Source: Bolinopsis microptera
Taxonomy: Eukaryota > Ctenophora > Tentaculata > Lobata > Bolinopsidae
NCBI RefSeq assembly: GCF_026151205.1
Contig: NC_087081.1
Span: 13,682,340-13,746,339, forward strand
Direction: 5' to 3'
DNA: 64,000 nucleotides
Part shown: in pieces, positions 36,017-48,456 of the stretch
Numbering within the stretch: the stretch's first letter is position 1
Layout of the letters: each line of letters begins with the position of its first letter
Made by a program: the position numbers and the translations under genes
The notes under the pieces: generated by a model
Database searches by the model: none
Seen by the model: only the letters and a program-made list of their open reading frames with translations
What the model was told of the DNA's origin: nothing

Positions 36017-37584
36017 TTGCTCAACTTGTGAACAATTATATATACTGTCCAAACCCAGGATGCAGGACATAAAGAATTTTAAAAAATTGTTTGTATGAAA
36101 AGCATCAATATATAGTTTTATACATGTGTGAGGAAATTATTATGAAAATATCGAAAAAAAAGTGAAAAGATCAAGGAATGCCGAATGAGTAAAAACCGTA
36201 TACACTATAAAAGTATAATGTATAAAGACACATTAGGCTCAATGGGCACCGGAACAAGTTCAACATTGACGACCGTGCCCTCTACGAGCACTCAGCCTTA
36301 TCAATGCATTGTTACGATGTACACAAGGACACTTTCAGTTTTGACTGTTTCAAATTCGGGATTGTGAAAAAGACTAAACCTTCCCTATTAGATAGGGAAG
36401 AGGCTAGATTTTGTGCAAAGTTTAGAACTAATGTTTGGGGTTTAAATAGGATGGAAATTAAAAGGTAGTTTTTTTGTGGTTTTTACCAATATCTGTAATT
36501 AATTAATTTTAACAATTTTGTGCCAATTTTGCGTCATTTTTCTTTATAAATTTTATCTACCACGCTATCAGTGAAACAATTTTATCGTATTCCAATTTCT
36601 GATCGACTTTCATGATATTCTCTAATCATGACCTTTTTATAAATTTTTGAATCTCTTTGACTGAGTATTATGATTGATTTTATCTGACTAATTTATTTCT
36701 TTTTTGTAGGCTCTAGCGATGTAATAAACGAAGTTTCCAAGCCAAATTTGTGTGTTTCCCTTCGTGTCCAAAATCAATCATGTATAAAGACATGCGTTTG
36801 GGGGAGCTATAAACCAATTATCTCACGAGGAATGTAACAACATTTAAGGGATGCCATTTTGTGTACATTTTTATAATCACTAAACCATGGGAGTTGCAGT
36901 GATGTAGTTAAGATATGACTTATCTATAGTTTTCATTGCAATGGAGAGCTCGAGGTCATTCGTCATAATTTGGTGATTGAGACTTGAGAGGAAGTGCTTG
37001 CAGATTGCATGATTCAATTATATCCAATTTTACAGAATTATTTCCTGCAATCTGTAACGAAGCAGCTCTGATACGTCGGATTAGAACCTGTAAGATTGGT
37101 ATCAAGCTCGCCATGGCATTCAAAGGATGCAGGATGTTCAGCTCGACAAAATACCGGTGAAAAATATTTCGTTGGCCCTAATTAAATGCTTCCTCCAAAT
37201 CCAGTCTTACTCTTAACCTTAAATTAGACATAACTCATTAGCTGAGGTATAATTCTAATACGTTGGATTAGAACTTGTAAGACTGGCCAGTGGCCTCCAG
37301 CTCGCCATTTTTGAGATCAAATCGAGGACGTTAACTAGCTGAATTATTTGTTCTGATTCCTCAAATTCTTTTATTACATCATACTTACTTTTTCTCTATT
37401 ATACTGATATACATACCAGTCTCGGTTTGGATTTGCATGCCCCTGAACAAAGGAAAGTCAAACGAAAAAGACTGAGGCTTAAAGTTTCTACCCATATATA
37501 ATCTAGCATCGGTTTTTAATGCCGTTTCTTTGCCTGAAATTTTACAGCTTTGAAGCTGATTTTTCGACCAGTGACCGATCACTG
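36017..37584. other. Gene-free stretch
   Basis: No gene seen. A segment with ACGTCGGATTAGAACCTGTA at about 37073 recurs in diverged form at about 37259. Confidence 0.4.
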
Positions 37585-38056
37585 CAGCTATCCTAGTTGG
37601 ATAGCCTACCATAGTCAGTCAAATTGGGTCACAGAAAGCTGAAATCTAAAAATGTCCTACCGCTAGGACATATTCAACTTGCGATACCTCGATCTCTCGA
37701 TGGTGAATTTTGTCACTCACAATGACCTTCCTGATCAGTTAGATGGCACAAGTAGCTTCAATTGATAATCTTTTAATTGCAGGCTGCAATCCTTGACAGG
37801 CCTATAATTACCCAATTTTAAATGAACGATATCTCATTCTACAGAATGATGAGAGCTAAAAGAGAATGCTTCCCGGAATCAGCACAATGAAGGGAACAAG
37901 ATGCTGTTGGACTTATAATTTCTCATTTTCCACCCGTAGTCCCTAACGATCAGGGAGGTCATTGTGAGTGACAAAAGTCACCATCGAGAGATCGAGGTAT
38001 CCTAAATTGACCTAAATTGACTGAATATGGTAGGCTATATCCAGCTAGGATAGCAG
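37585..38056. mobile_element. Foldback element with long imperfect arms
   Basis: Outer arms GCTATCCTAGTTGGATAGCC... and ...CTAGGATAGC are inverted. Inner blocks such as ACCTCGATCTCTCGATGGTG and TTTGTCACTCACAATGACCT are also inverted (about 37685-37730 against 37950-38002). No coding capacity. Confidence 0.75.
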
Positions 38057-39780
38057 TTACTGTTAAAAAGATTTCACTCCTACAACGGTTCACTTTATGT
38101 ATATCTCACTGCGCTTTAGTTTAACTGGTCCTAAGACCTGGAGATCTAATTGTTGGTAGTTGACCCTCCCCCATATTCCACCCACTCAGCAGCCCTGTAT
38201 TGATGTGAGCACTGAACCGTACCGAGTACAATACAGTTATCCCATTGAAAGTGATCTCAATGATGATGACCCGATAACTGACGATGACGTCACTTTGAAA
38301 TTAGATCAGACTTAAGTGGTTAACCTATTCGAAACCGATCGTGACGTAAGTACGGTCCCAAGTATAAATGGGAGTTTCTAGCAGCTATTGAACGATCCTT
38401 CAAGCGAGACCTTCTCCATTGAGACGGTAATTTTTCTGTGAATAACAATTTGTTGGGCCAGATTGAAAGATGATGTGCTAGATGATTACATTACAGCGTG
38501 GGGCTACGTCTGATGAAAGTCTGGTGTGTCAGTGCATATTGACTATTGATTTACTAACTTCACCAGAATGCAGGTCGTCGGAAATGGAACTGTTTTTTAA
38601 AGCACAGAAGATTAGCACACGCGGGTATGATTAATGATACAATTAATATAGAAATATATTTATTGAGTTAAACAGTCTGGCTAATTTAATCTTGACCATA
38701 ATTATCAGTAACTCTGTAAATATGTTAATTGATCAATGTTCATTAACGGGTTGATTAATGATAATCTAATTCTAAATCACACAAATGACTAGAGACTGTA
38801 TTCTTGGAACACTTAATAGATCTGGATTCTGAAAGGGAGGGGTCAGGGAACCACATTCTTTAAACACATGGCATTATGGTGTTGTATCTTGTTTGTATAT
38901 TGTATAAGCATTGACCAATCAAAATTCAAAATCAAAAACCAAAACACAGCCTCGTTTTAAAAGAAATTTAGTTCAGCTCCAACCAGTATTGCACTTGACA
39001 CATTTTTACTCTGTAGCACTATCATAACCATCCACTTCATATTAATTAATAAGGTGACGGTAAAAATATCAAACATTGTACCAACAACTGGCTCATTGTT
39101 CCATTTTTCACGGTAATTTTTACCAAAAATTAGATAAGGTGGCGATACCAAATTGTCTCATTTTTTTCTTCAGACGTTTATTAATTCAAGTCATTTATTT
39201 TGTATCTCAATTAACACTGGACACCAATTTCCTGAATTGATTATTACCCTTATGATAATGTTGTTCAAATGGTCCTTCTTAATAAAGTCCTTCTTATAAA
39301 GCCTAAACTCAGATTGGTTATGACAGATCAAGCGGTAGTCAAATCGGATTAATAAGTTGAATTGTTCATCGACAATTCAAGAGCTAAATTTGTATCAGTA
39401 ATTCAGACTTCCATATTTCCATACCAATTACCCATTTTCCGGCCTGATCTAATCCGGGGTTCTGTTATGTTCATGGTACGTGAGCGCAAGTGGTACGTGG
39501 TCGTATTTTTTAATTGTATTAATTTACAGGTCTTATAGGTCTGAATAGTAAATTTCCGAAGTTACTGTGTGGCAAAGAAACGAATTTTTGTGCATCCTAA
39601 AACAAAATTCGCCGCAAAAATTAAAGGTCCAAAAGATCCTGTAGTCTTGTAGTGAAAATTGTTAACCACCAAGAAGCCCATTAAAGTTTATTGTATGGCA
39701 TGAATTCACCGATATTATGGCACCCCTTTTACTTATAAATATGGACCATTTAAACCACATCGACTGTTCTACGGACATTA
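38057..39780. other. Gene-free stretch
   Basis: No gene seen. Confidence 0.4.
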
Positions 39781-39967
39781 CAGTAAAACCTCGATTTACC
39801 GCGGAAGTTTTTGGGAAAGGAAACAGCCGCTGTGAATCGGGGTTTGCGGTAAATCGGGGTTTTGTTTATTTGCATTATATTTATACATATTGAACCATAT
39901 TTGGGAAATCAAAATGAAATGGCCGCGTTATATCGGAGTTTTCAGTAAATCGGGGTATATTATACTG
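39781..39967. mobile_element. pogo/Tigger-like MITE (187 bp)
   Basis: Ends CAGTAAAACCTCGATTTACC and (reverse) CAGTATAATATACCCCGATT, flanked by TA. The interior repeats CGGTAAATCGGGGTTTTG in varied form, as in other MITEs of this type. Confidence 0.75.
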
Positions 39968-40529
39968 TATTATGTTTTCTTCTTCATCTTAATCACCAGC
40001 TGTTGGTGAAATTGGATCTCAGCTCCTGAAGTAAGGTCTGGTAACTATAATAGAGACTGTCTGAATATCGGGGTGAACTCGCCGCTAGTCTCAGAAAGAG
40101 AGAAAAAGAGAACTGGCGGCTAGCCTCCACGCTTCATTTCACGTACCATCAGTGGAGCTCTCTACAGCTACAGCTACAGCTACTATACTACTATACTACT
40201 ACTGTATACAGCTAGTGCTACATGGCTCAACTCCAGCTTGAATTTTTAACAATTATCCGAGAGACGCAATCTTTTTGCCGACTGGGTGCTAAAAACCAGC
40301 CAATAAATATCTAGTGTCTAATATCAGGTGGTCAATAATATTATAATCCCAATGAAATGGCACATACTTATAAATTGAGGGAGGCTGAATATGGGGCTTA
40401 CCGTGTGCAGATGGTCGCCAAGTAACTCGCATTAAAGGTGTAATTGGCCGTGAAATTACCGTCTATTTCTCGGATAAAGCTATTTTATATGTTCATAAAA
40501 CACCGGATAAACCTGCTCAACCAATTGTT

Positions 40530-41404
40530 CTGTCTCCTGATTGGGTTTCATAGCCCACGTGACTCTAGTACTGGCTCCTGATTGGTCCTCCAGAGCACAC
40601 GTGATGGTTGCTACCCACTCTATTGGTAGGGTGGATTTTATTGTCTATTTGCACACGCCTTAAAGTTCACTACCGGTTGCTCTAACTTCGGACACTGTCT
40701 GAAATGTCCACATTTTCCTGGTTGCAATCTCACGAATTTGTCCGTTTTTCTGTTCAACAGGTGTGTCAATAGAAATAATTTTCCGGCCCTATATTCGTGA
40801 TATACTTTATAGCCACGTGACTGCAACAACTGGGATTCTCAGCCAATGATTGGTTGGATCTGCAGAGAGCCCATGATCAGTAAGGCTGAAATCAGTTTCA
40901 ATTCGGCAGCCATTACACGCACCATTGCATTTTTAATCTCTATAAATTTGATAAAGTTACCTTCTTAAAAAAATAAGTATTATTGCTCCCATACTTGGTT
41001 CCCAGCCAATAGGACGCCAGTATTTTGATCACGTGATGATGTTATGTCGGGTAGGGCTGACCTGCTCATCCCCCTAACGTCGGGAAACAGTTTACTCGTT
41101 AATTTACCGACCTAAACTCCGTATTATCACAGACAAGGCCTAATGGAGCGAGAATTTCGCCAGACAGAAGGGACGAGCCCAGCGTTGGACGCCCTGTCAC
41201 GTGTTCCGTTTCGACTTATCTATATCCGATAACGAGGAACCTGCGCGCGGCTCCGTCACGCTGCACGTGCGCTGTCACGTGGTTACCACGTGACAGATGG
41301 AGACAAAAGTACCGCAACGCACTTGGCTTGTACTTATAATTCTCGTTACCTCAAGTCTGCTAAGTGTTTCCCGTCTCGTTTGATCTGATAATTGTCTCAA
41401 CAAC
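40530..41404 (+). promoter_or_regulatory. Upstream region of Bsx with CACGTG and CCAAT boxes
   Basis: CACGTG palindromes at about 40555, 40598, 40814, 41030, 41198, 41263, 41276 and 41288, several as TCACGTGA, with CTGATTGG/AGCCAAT boxes nearby (about 40539, 40580, 40845, 41012). GC content rises around 41160-41290. Position and motif density suggest the promoter and proximal enhancer of the gene starting at 41405; no TATA box is evident. Confidence 0.45.
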
Positions 41405-44400
41405 ATGATGCTCCATGTAAGTTTTTTCAATTCCACATGGTTTATTAGTAGTAAATTTGTCAGTTTTACAAGGAAACTTTTTACCACCATGGAAACTTAT
41501 TACCACTTTTTACCACACCACTAACAAAATTCGTCTTCAAGACTTAGTTGTTACAACAAAAACACAAATCAATTGTACTACATACTAATTTCTGGACAGT
41601 TAACAAATTGCCTCATTTTTCACCAAGCGATTTTCTACAATTTCTTTGTACAAACAATACACACAATTTCAGCCCATAAACCTAGCTAATTGAATTTCAG
41701 AACCAAGAGAAGAAGAAAAGCAATCCGTTTTCCATCGAGAGTCTTCTCTATGGGAGTGGGAAGAGGAGTTCCGAGCCGACCCAGCCGCTCTCCAACCACC
41801 TCAGCTCGACCCCCACTAATCTTAGTTCGGGGTTCACCCCCATTATAACGAGCTCCAGACCCATGTACAACGTGTACCCTCAGTACAGCCAGTCCAGCCC
41901 TATTAACTTCAACCAGTGTGAGTTGCAATTCTTGTTTATTTGAGTTTTAAATTAATAAATTTAAGTTCTTCTGCTATTGAGATATTTTGAATTACTTTAT
42001 ATAATGATAACGATTTGGAGTGGATTAAGTATTCGATGTGTTGGTAATGGTTCAAAATTTTAAAAATAGCTTTAAATCCACATAATTCCACAACGTCTCA
42101 GTATAACTAATCCAGACACAAATGTTTGTAAAAGTTTAAAAAAAAATCCAATTCTAAGATATAATATGCATTTTCAACACCACTCCATGCTCGAGCAAAT
42201 AACTAAAGTTCAACCAATTCACAAGATTGACTTTGACTTATCTTCAAAACCAAAAAACTTTTTTACAAAAAATCGTTTGTACATGATAGATAAGACCCCA
42301 ACGACCAACGTTCAGGCTAATAACAATGGCTACCTTACTAGAGATGAAGATCTAATTAGTCTAATTAATTATGCAATGCACTGTTCGAATCAATTATTAG
42401 AGAATTTTACCATTACAAATAGGGATCTGTAAATTATATGGTAATTTTATCCACAATTGAAAATGTTGACCTTGATTCCAGTAAAAATCTAATTTCCTCA
42501 ATTACAAATTATCTGTCCGCTTAATTTTCTAAACGTCTGTATTCCGAACATTGACTAATTTTATTGATCAATGTTCTTGTAGGTTTCAAGTGTATCAAAA
42601 AATGGTTTCGTCGAAATTTCATCACTAGGGAACATTTTAAAGGAACCAGGAAGGTCAGAGAGCATATCTATAAGTATAAATTTTATTTAATGATTGTTAT
42701 GACCGCAACTTGATATCAACTACAAATTTTTAATCATGTCCACTGCTAATTATCTTAGGAATTCGTGAAACATGTGATCAATACTAATCTTTGCTTCACT
42801 TTACTATAAGCCAACGAATTTTGCCAATAAATTCAAAATGTATCAAAATAAATAATATTTCAAAATTTTTACCACTATAAGTATAACCATTTACATAATC
42901 ATTTAAACATAGCTTGTAGGGGTTCAAAGCATAAATCCTACTTCTACAAAATAAACCATAGTTGTTACGGACGTCCTGGACGAACTTTAAATAGGTGCCG
43001 AACTGGACGAATTTTTTAACGAAATAGACGAACTTTAACCGAACTTTAAGAACAGAAAAGGCCAGAAAGCTGGTTTACGTTCACTCCAACTTAAAGCTTC
43101 TGAACGACATAGCTAGCGAATCAGCAATCTGGACAGAGAGCACTAGTGCTGGCACTAAGATCACTAAGATCACATATGCTATAGATTATTGAGATAACAA
43201 TGATAAGTTGAGAGCTGTTGCTATAATTGATGCTTAATTGTAATCTGTGAACCGGCTCTGTTTATATTGAAGTACTAATCATGATCTGTTGTTGATCTAG
43301 TTTTTTTTTTCAATACAAGTATGTATAACTATCTAACTGTATCATTTGTTTACAAGTGTAATAGTGATCGCACCTAAGCCATTCATTATAATATCAAAAC
43401 ATATGCCAAGAAAATTTACGCAACGAATTTTCACGAATTTTCACGAATTTTTAAAAGGTGCCGAACTGGACGAACTTTTCGCATTTCTTCGACGAACTTA
43501 ACAACTATGAAATAAACATATATTAGTCTCCGATGTGACAAATTTTTTACGCTATATCAGTATAACTATAAGCACAATCGTTGCCTTTAATAAAATACTT
43601 TTCGTTCACAAAATGTTATTCTATTTGTTCGCCAAATCATCTAAACTATTTTTCTTTCAAATCAGGCCCTTCTTGATCGCGAAACATTTAGTTGCCAAAT
43701 AATCATAATTACTAAACAAGTTATCATCGTGATTCAAATTAACAAGTCTGCCGATATCCCCAATTTACCAATTAGACGGTTCTCGACAATTCATCCTAGA
43801 TAATAGATATCACTTCCCCCCGGTATCTCCTGCACGGACTGTACTCTGAGGGAGTCAGAGACCGTAACCACTTGGCACCATAATCAAATTGGCACTAATA
43901 TCTCCGAAACTGAAACAATGTATGGGGTATATAACTGATACAGACGATATGATTCTTTGTTAGTAGTACCACCACCAGCTGCTCTGTCTAGCCGGGAGTG
44001 TTCTGACGAGGTTACTTGTACTTGGTGCTCGGATATGTCACGTGATCATCTATTTTACACGTGATTTAGTGTTTCGAGCAGTTTAACTGTTTCGGCACTC
44101 GGCAGAGGGTAGGCGAGGAAAGTGGGGTCTGTCGGGTGAGCAATTACCGTATACCGTACAGGTTAGTGACCTGATGTTATGGGTCCTCTGAAGAAGTCAC
44201 GCCATTTTATATTTTGTCACGTGATCTTAACGAACAGGTACTGTTACTGTAAGCTGAGGAGGGACCGTGACGGTCATGACCTGTCACTCTGAAACTTATC
44301 AGGAAGAGACCAAACTTTATACCAAATTTGCACTTTTATTCCGTCTTGTATGATTATGCATTAGAAAAAATATTATTACTCCCCGTCTCCCGATTACTGA

Positions 44401-46395
44401 TCAAACCGATAATTCGAATATAATGACACAATTGGGGGCCTAAAAAAGGTGAAGCCGGTGAAAGTATTCGTACAAGTTGTGACGGAGTATAATGGTGCTT
44501 ATGGTCCGTGAAGTAATTCTCACCCGATCACGTGACACAACACAGAACTGTCTTCATGGTTTGGTGCCAGTCGTGAGGATGGTGGGGTGATATCAGTTCG
44601 GTGATGAACTGATGAATTCCAACAGTGCTAAGTGTGCTGTGTGAGCTCAGACTGGCTCAGCGAGGATGGGATCAGTCTGTCGATGTAGGGCGTTGTATTG
44701 TAATTAGCCATGATTGGTCACGTGCTAAATATACTTACTGCAATATTTGTTGGAAAGTTTTGTTTAGCTGGCTTGGAGGGGTGAGGTTCATGACCATACG
44801 CTCAAATTATGTTACTAGCTCATCTTATATGGCAGGGTTACCATGACAACATGATTACTCTATACGGTTATAGTGTAACTGTCAGAAAAATAATACTATT
44901 TCTAATCTAGAATTCAGAATTGCAAGGAATTATACTGCACCACGTTTCAGACAGCAATGTGGCAGCTGCAGCCATGTTACTCCCTCATCTTAGACCTGAT
45001 ATCTGGCAAAGACAGATACGGAGGAGAAAAGCACGGACTGTGTTCACTGATGATCAGTTACAGGTTAGTGTTATATAATAGATTTGTGAAGTTAAGTGAA
45101 ATAATTGAGAATATGCGACGACGAGTGAAAGTGAAAGTTAATGAACTTGTCTCACTGAGTGAAAGTGAATGAATGTGTTTACTGGCGGCTTCCTCAGCAC
45201 AGCATACAAACCCAACAGTTATAATTCAACCAATTAAACTATAATTAATCAGGGACTGGAAAGCCAGTTTGGCACGCAAAAGTACCTTTCAGTGCCGGAG
45301 AGAATGGAATTAGCTGTTTCTCTACGTCTCTCTGAAACTCAGGTTACTTTCAGTTTCACATATCGATTTAGAGTTTGATTTGTAGTTTCGGTTACTTTAT
45401 TTATTGTTTCGGAGTTAAAAGAGTTTCTAAATTCCATATTGGCAGGTGAAGACTTGGTTTCAAAACCGGCGTATGAAATGGAAGAAGCAGGTAGCTGAGA
45501 CAGATATGAAAGGTAAACAAGAAAAGAAACGCCCCTGTCCTTTCAATCCGTCAACCCAGGTCAGTTTAATAAACAGCTGCATAATGAGCATTATACAAGT
45601 AACACTAACAGTACAATACAAGTAACAGTAACACTAACTGTGACCACCTCCCCGACATTATCTCCGTTATACTATAAAAAACGCTCGGATAAAACGCTCG
45701 TATAAAACGCTCCAAATCACTCCCTTTTTCTGTTTTCGAGCGTGCTAAATCACTTTACACTCAAAGTTCGAGATTCTTCAAGAAGGGCCCCCGACAGTTT
45801 GCAGTTGAACCAACTTGAAACCAACTTAAAAACAAAAAAATGTTAATTCGATCACGTGACATAGCCATATTAATATAAGGAAGTTGGTATAATTTATCGT
45901 TAGATTTACTTAGATAGCATATGCTTCAGTTAGGGATTTCGATTGGGTTAGGATTAGGGTTGGTCTTGGGGTCCGAGTAGAGAGTAAGGTTTTTGAATAG
46001 TCCCTCAGGGCCAGGCCATCTATAGAGAACATGTTTAAGTTAATCACGTGATACTGATAGTCGAGTGTAAATTGATTAATCACCATCCGTATTTCTCAAC
46101 TACCACACAGTTTTATTTACTACTCCTTTCCATTCAGATCAATGATAAGTGAGGCAATTTTACCTCTAGCCTCAACAAATCCATAACGACTAACTATTAA
46201 AAAACAGCATATACTTATAAGCTAAGAATTTTATTTTTCCAGGAACCAACTGGAGAGTCAGAACGCAGGAACGAACGCTCAGCCTTTAAACCAAACAATG
46301 GTTCCCTACAGTCCGCTAAAGTAACGTACAACCCTCTCTCCAGCACCAAGTCCAACTCATTCGACTTCATGAGGCAAATCCGAGAGCGTGGTTGA
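41405..46395 (+). CDS. bsx: Bsx/Bsh-type homeodomain transcription factor
   Basis: Six coding exons: 41405-41416, 41701-41917, 44951-45063, 45253-45342, 45446-45559, 46243-46395. All junctions are GT-AG in phase; product 232 aa, nuclear, DNA-binding. Exon 2 holds an eh1-like Groucho-binding motif (NPFSIESLLYG, residues 12-22). The homeodomain is residues 101-160: it starts RRKARTVFTDDQL and helix 3 is VKTWFQNRRMKWKKQ with W148, F149, N151 and R153 in place. RRKARTVF plus KYLSVPERMELA plus LSETQVKTWF is the Bsx/BarBsh signature; BarH or another NK-like class is the alternative. Introns cut the homeodomain after positions 14 and 44. The four-residue first exon (MMLH) is chosen because of its ATG, its GTAAGT donor and phase. 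Intron 2 (3 kb) holds a hAT MITE and several CACGTG sites. It converges with the SIX gene. Confidence 0.85.
42957..43509. mobile_element. hAT-like MITE in Bsx intron 2 (553 bp)
   Basis: Perfect 11-bp inverted ends CATAGTTGTTA/TAACAACTATG flanked by a perfect 8-bp duplication AAATAAAC (42949-42956 and 43510-43517), the hAT target size. The interior repeats GGTGCCGAACTGGACGAA near both ends. No transposase. Confidence 0.88.
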
Positions 46396-48456
46396 GTGAG
46401 AATACATGATGGACATGTTGTGTTATTTCTGATCAGGTGAAACTGAAATGAAGTCTTTGTTTATTGTTGACGGGGATAATAGCACATTCTCCCATTATGG
46501 TCAATGTCAAATGTGGAAAATTTCGGAATTTCATGATATCGCTAGGAGGGGTTGTCAGTTGAACTGTGTTGTACGAACCATAGAGTATCTAAATTCAGAA
46601 ACTAAGTGATCGTTCGTAATCGTATATTATTATTTCGTAAGCCAGTCTAGGGCAGAAGGTTTGGTAATGGTACAGGTAAAGCCAGCGCATTCTTTACATA
46701 ATAGTCACATAATGTGTTAAGTGGCTTGTGAAGATGGAAGGGCGTGTTAAAAGTTAAAATGTGGCTTACGCAATATTTGAACGATCCTTAATTACTCAAT
46801 TAGTTGATAAGAACTAGTGCTGGACTAAAACTGTTTTAAATAATTGATAAATAGTTGAATAAAGGAACTGGACGTACCCTTCAATCTGAACTTTATTAAT
46901 ATATTGCAGGATTTGCAACTTTAATAATATAATTTTATGTAATGTATAGTCTGACCGCATCAACGAAGAACAGTATGCATAATGGATATTGCTAAACATG
47001 AATTTGCATGGCAAACAATTTGACAAAAGCTAAGTTAATTTATAATATAAAGCTGTCCCAGCCGTAACTTATATCATTAACAATATAAAATTTGAAATGA
47101 TTATTGATTATTTATACATCATTGAGTTCTTACAAATATCAGTGATTACTTTTATAATATTGTTAAATGACAAATACACGATTTTCATTGACGAAATCAC
47201 TTTCTATAACTACGTTTTGCTTTTAAACTTAACAAAGCTATCTTAACAACACTAAAATGTAGAAAACTAAAAGTGGTCGATGTTATTGTTGCATTCTTTG
47301 AATTTTATCGGATATGTGTTTTTAAAACTTTATACTATAAGTCTCAAAAGTTTTCTTGATTGATTTTCATTAAGCAAAGTTATTTAAATTTAATGAAGGC
47401 TAATAATACTTGATTATTTTCCAGCTAAGACTTAGGATATGAAAAAACCACAGAGGCAATTATTTATTTGTTTTTGTTGACAGCTAATGCAATGTCTTTG
47501 CAATATTAATAAGCTTGCAATAATGAATAAGACTTTTACTAATTCGTTTGTCGTTATCTTTGTTTCATATTCTGTAAAGACCTAAAATCTGCTCATTGCT
47601 TTAAGTATAGGTTCAGAATTTTGACGCGCCCATTTCTCGAAAGTCGAAACTAAATCTTATCGAAGCGAGCAATGATTCAGATTATAATGATAATTATAAT
47701 GAGCCGACTGAATGACCAACCCTGCAATTTATCTGCTTTTTAAGGATTTAGAAATAAATTTAAGTTTTTAAAAACCTCGTGAACTGTATTTGCGAGAAGT
47801 TTAACATCTATGATATGACTTTTGTCAACATCATTTATTTTAAAAACATTAAACAACACGACTTTTGCATTCTTTTTGAGATATGAAACCCTCATTTAAC
47901 GTATTTACAAATTGAAATTGGTAAAAATCGAATAAAATGACTGCAATTACTAAAAGTAAAGGTTTAATTTAGTCGGTTATTTAGTCTGACAAATGTCTGT
48001 CAGGTCTATATAAGTAAACATAAATTTACTTTCAGTGTCTGTGATACATTGAATTCGCCCTGAGTGTAATGAATCAAGGAATATTCTCAAAATTGAATCA
48101 TTGAACAGTTCTAATAATACCAAAAGTTTTAATAATAATCAATAATTCTCCGGCATATAGTAAGTAATAGTTAAGGTTTAAACTTAACCCTTACTTATTT
48201 CATCATGGCATAAAGGACTGAATTGAAAACAGATCAATCAATTTCAAATTTACATTTGCTGATATCCCAAACAGTTGATCTTGAAAGCATTTAATGGCTT
48301 AGCAGCTTCACTTTCCCTTTCTCTTTTGCTTTCAGGCTAACGTGAGCTGTTATTTCCTATGTCTATATCGACAGTAACTAAAACGCTAAATCCACCGTTA
48401 GCAAGCGGTTAAATTAGAGCTGAACTGCGCGGTATCAGAGAAGTAGAAAGAAACTC
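46396..48456. other. Intergenic region between convergent Bsx and SIX
   Basis: No coding signal. It should contain the 3' UTRs of both genes; AATAAA at 46858-46863 is a possible Bsx polyadenylation signal. The centre (about 47050-47950) is very AT-rich. Confidence 0.5.

Noticed and set aside
42166..42432. 88-codon frame in Bsx intron 2
   Set aside because: AT-rich, Asn-rich composition, no recognisable domain, and no splice partners; chance frame in a long intron.
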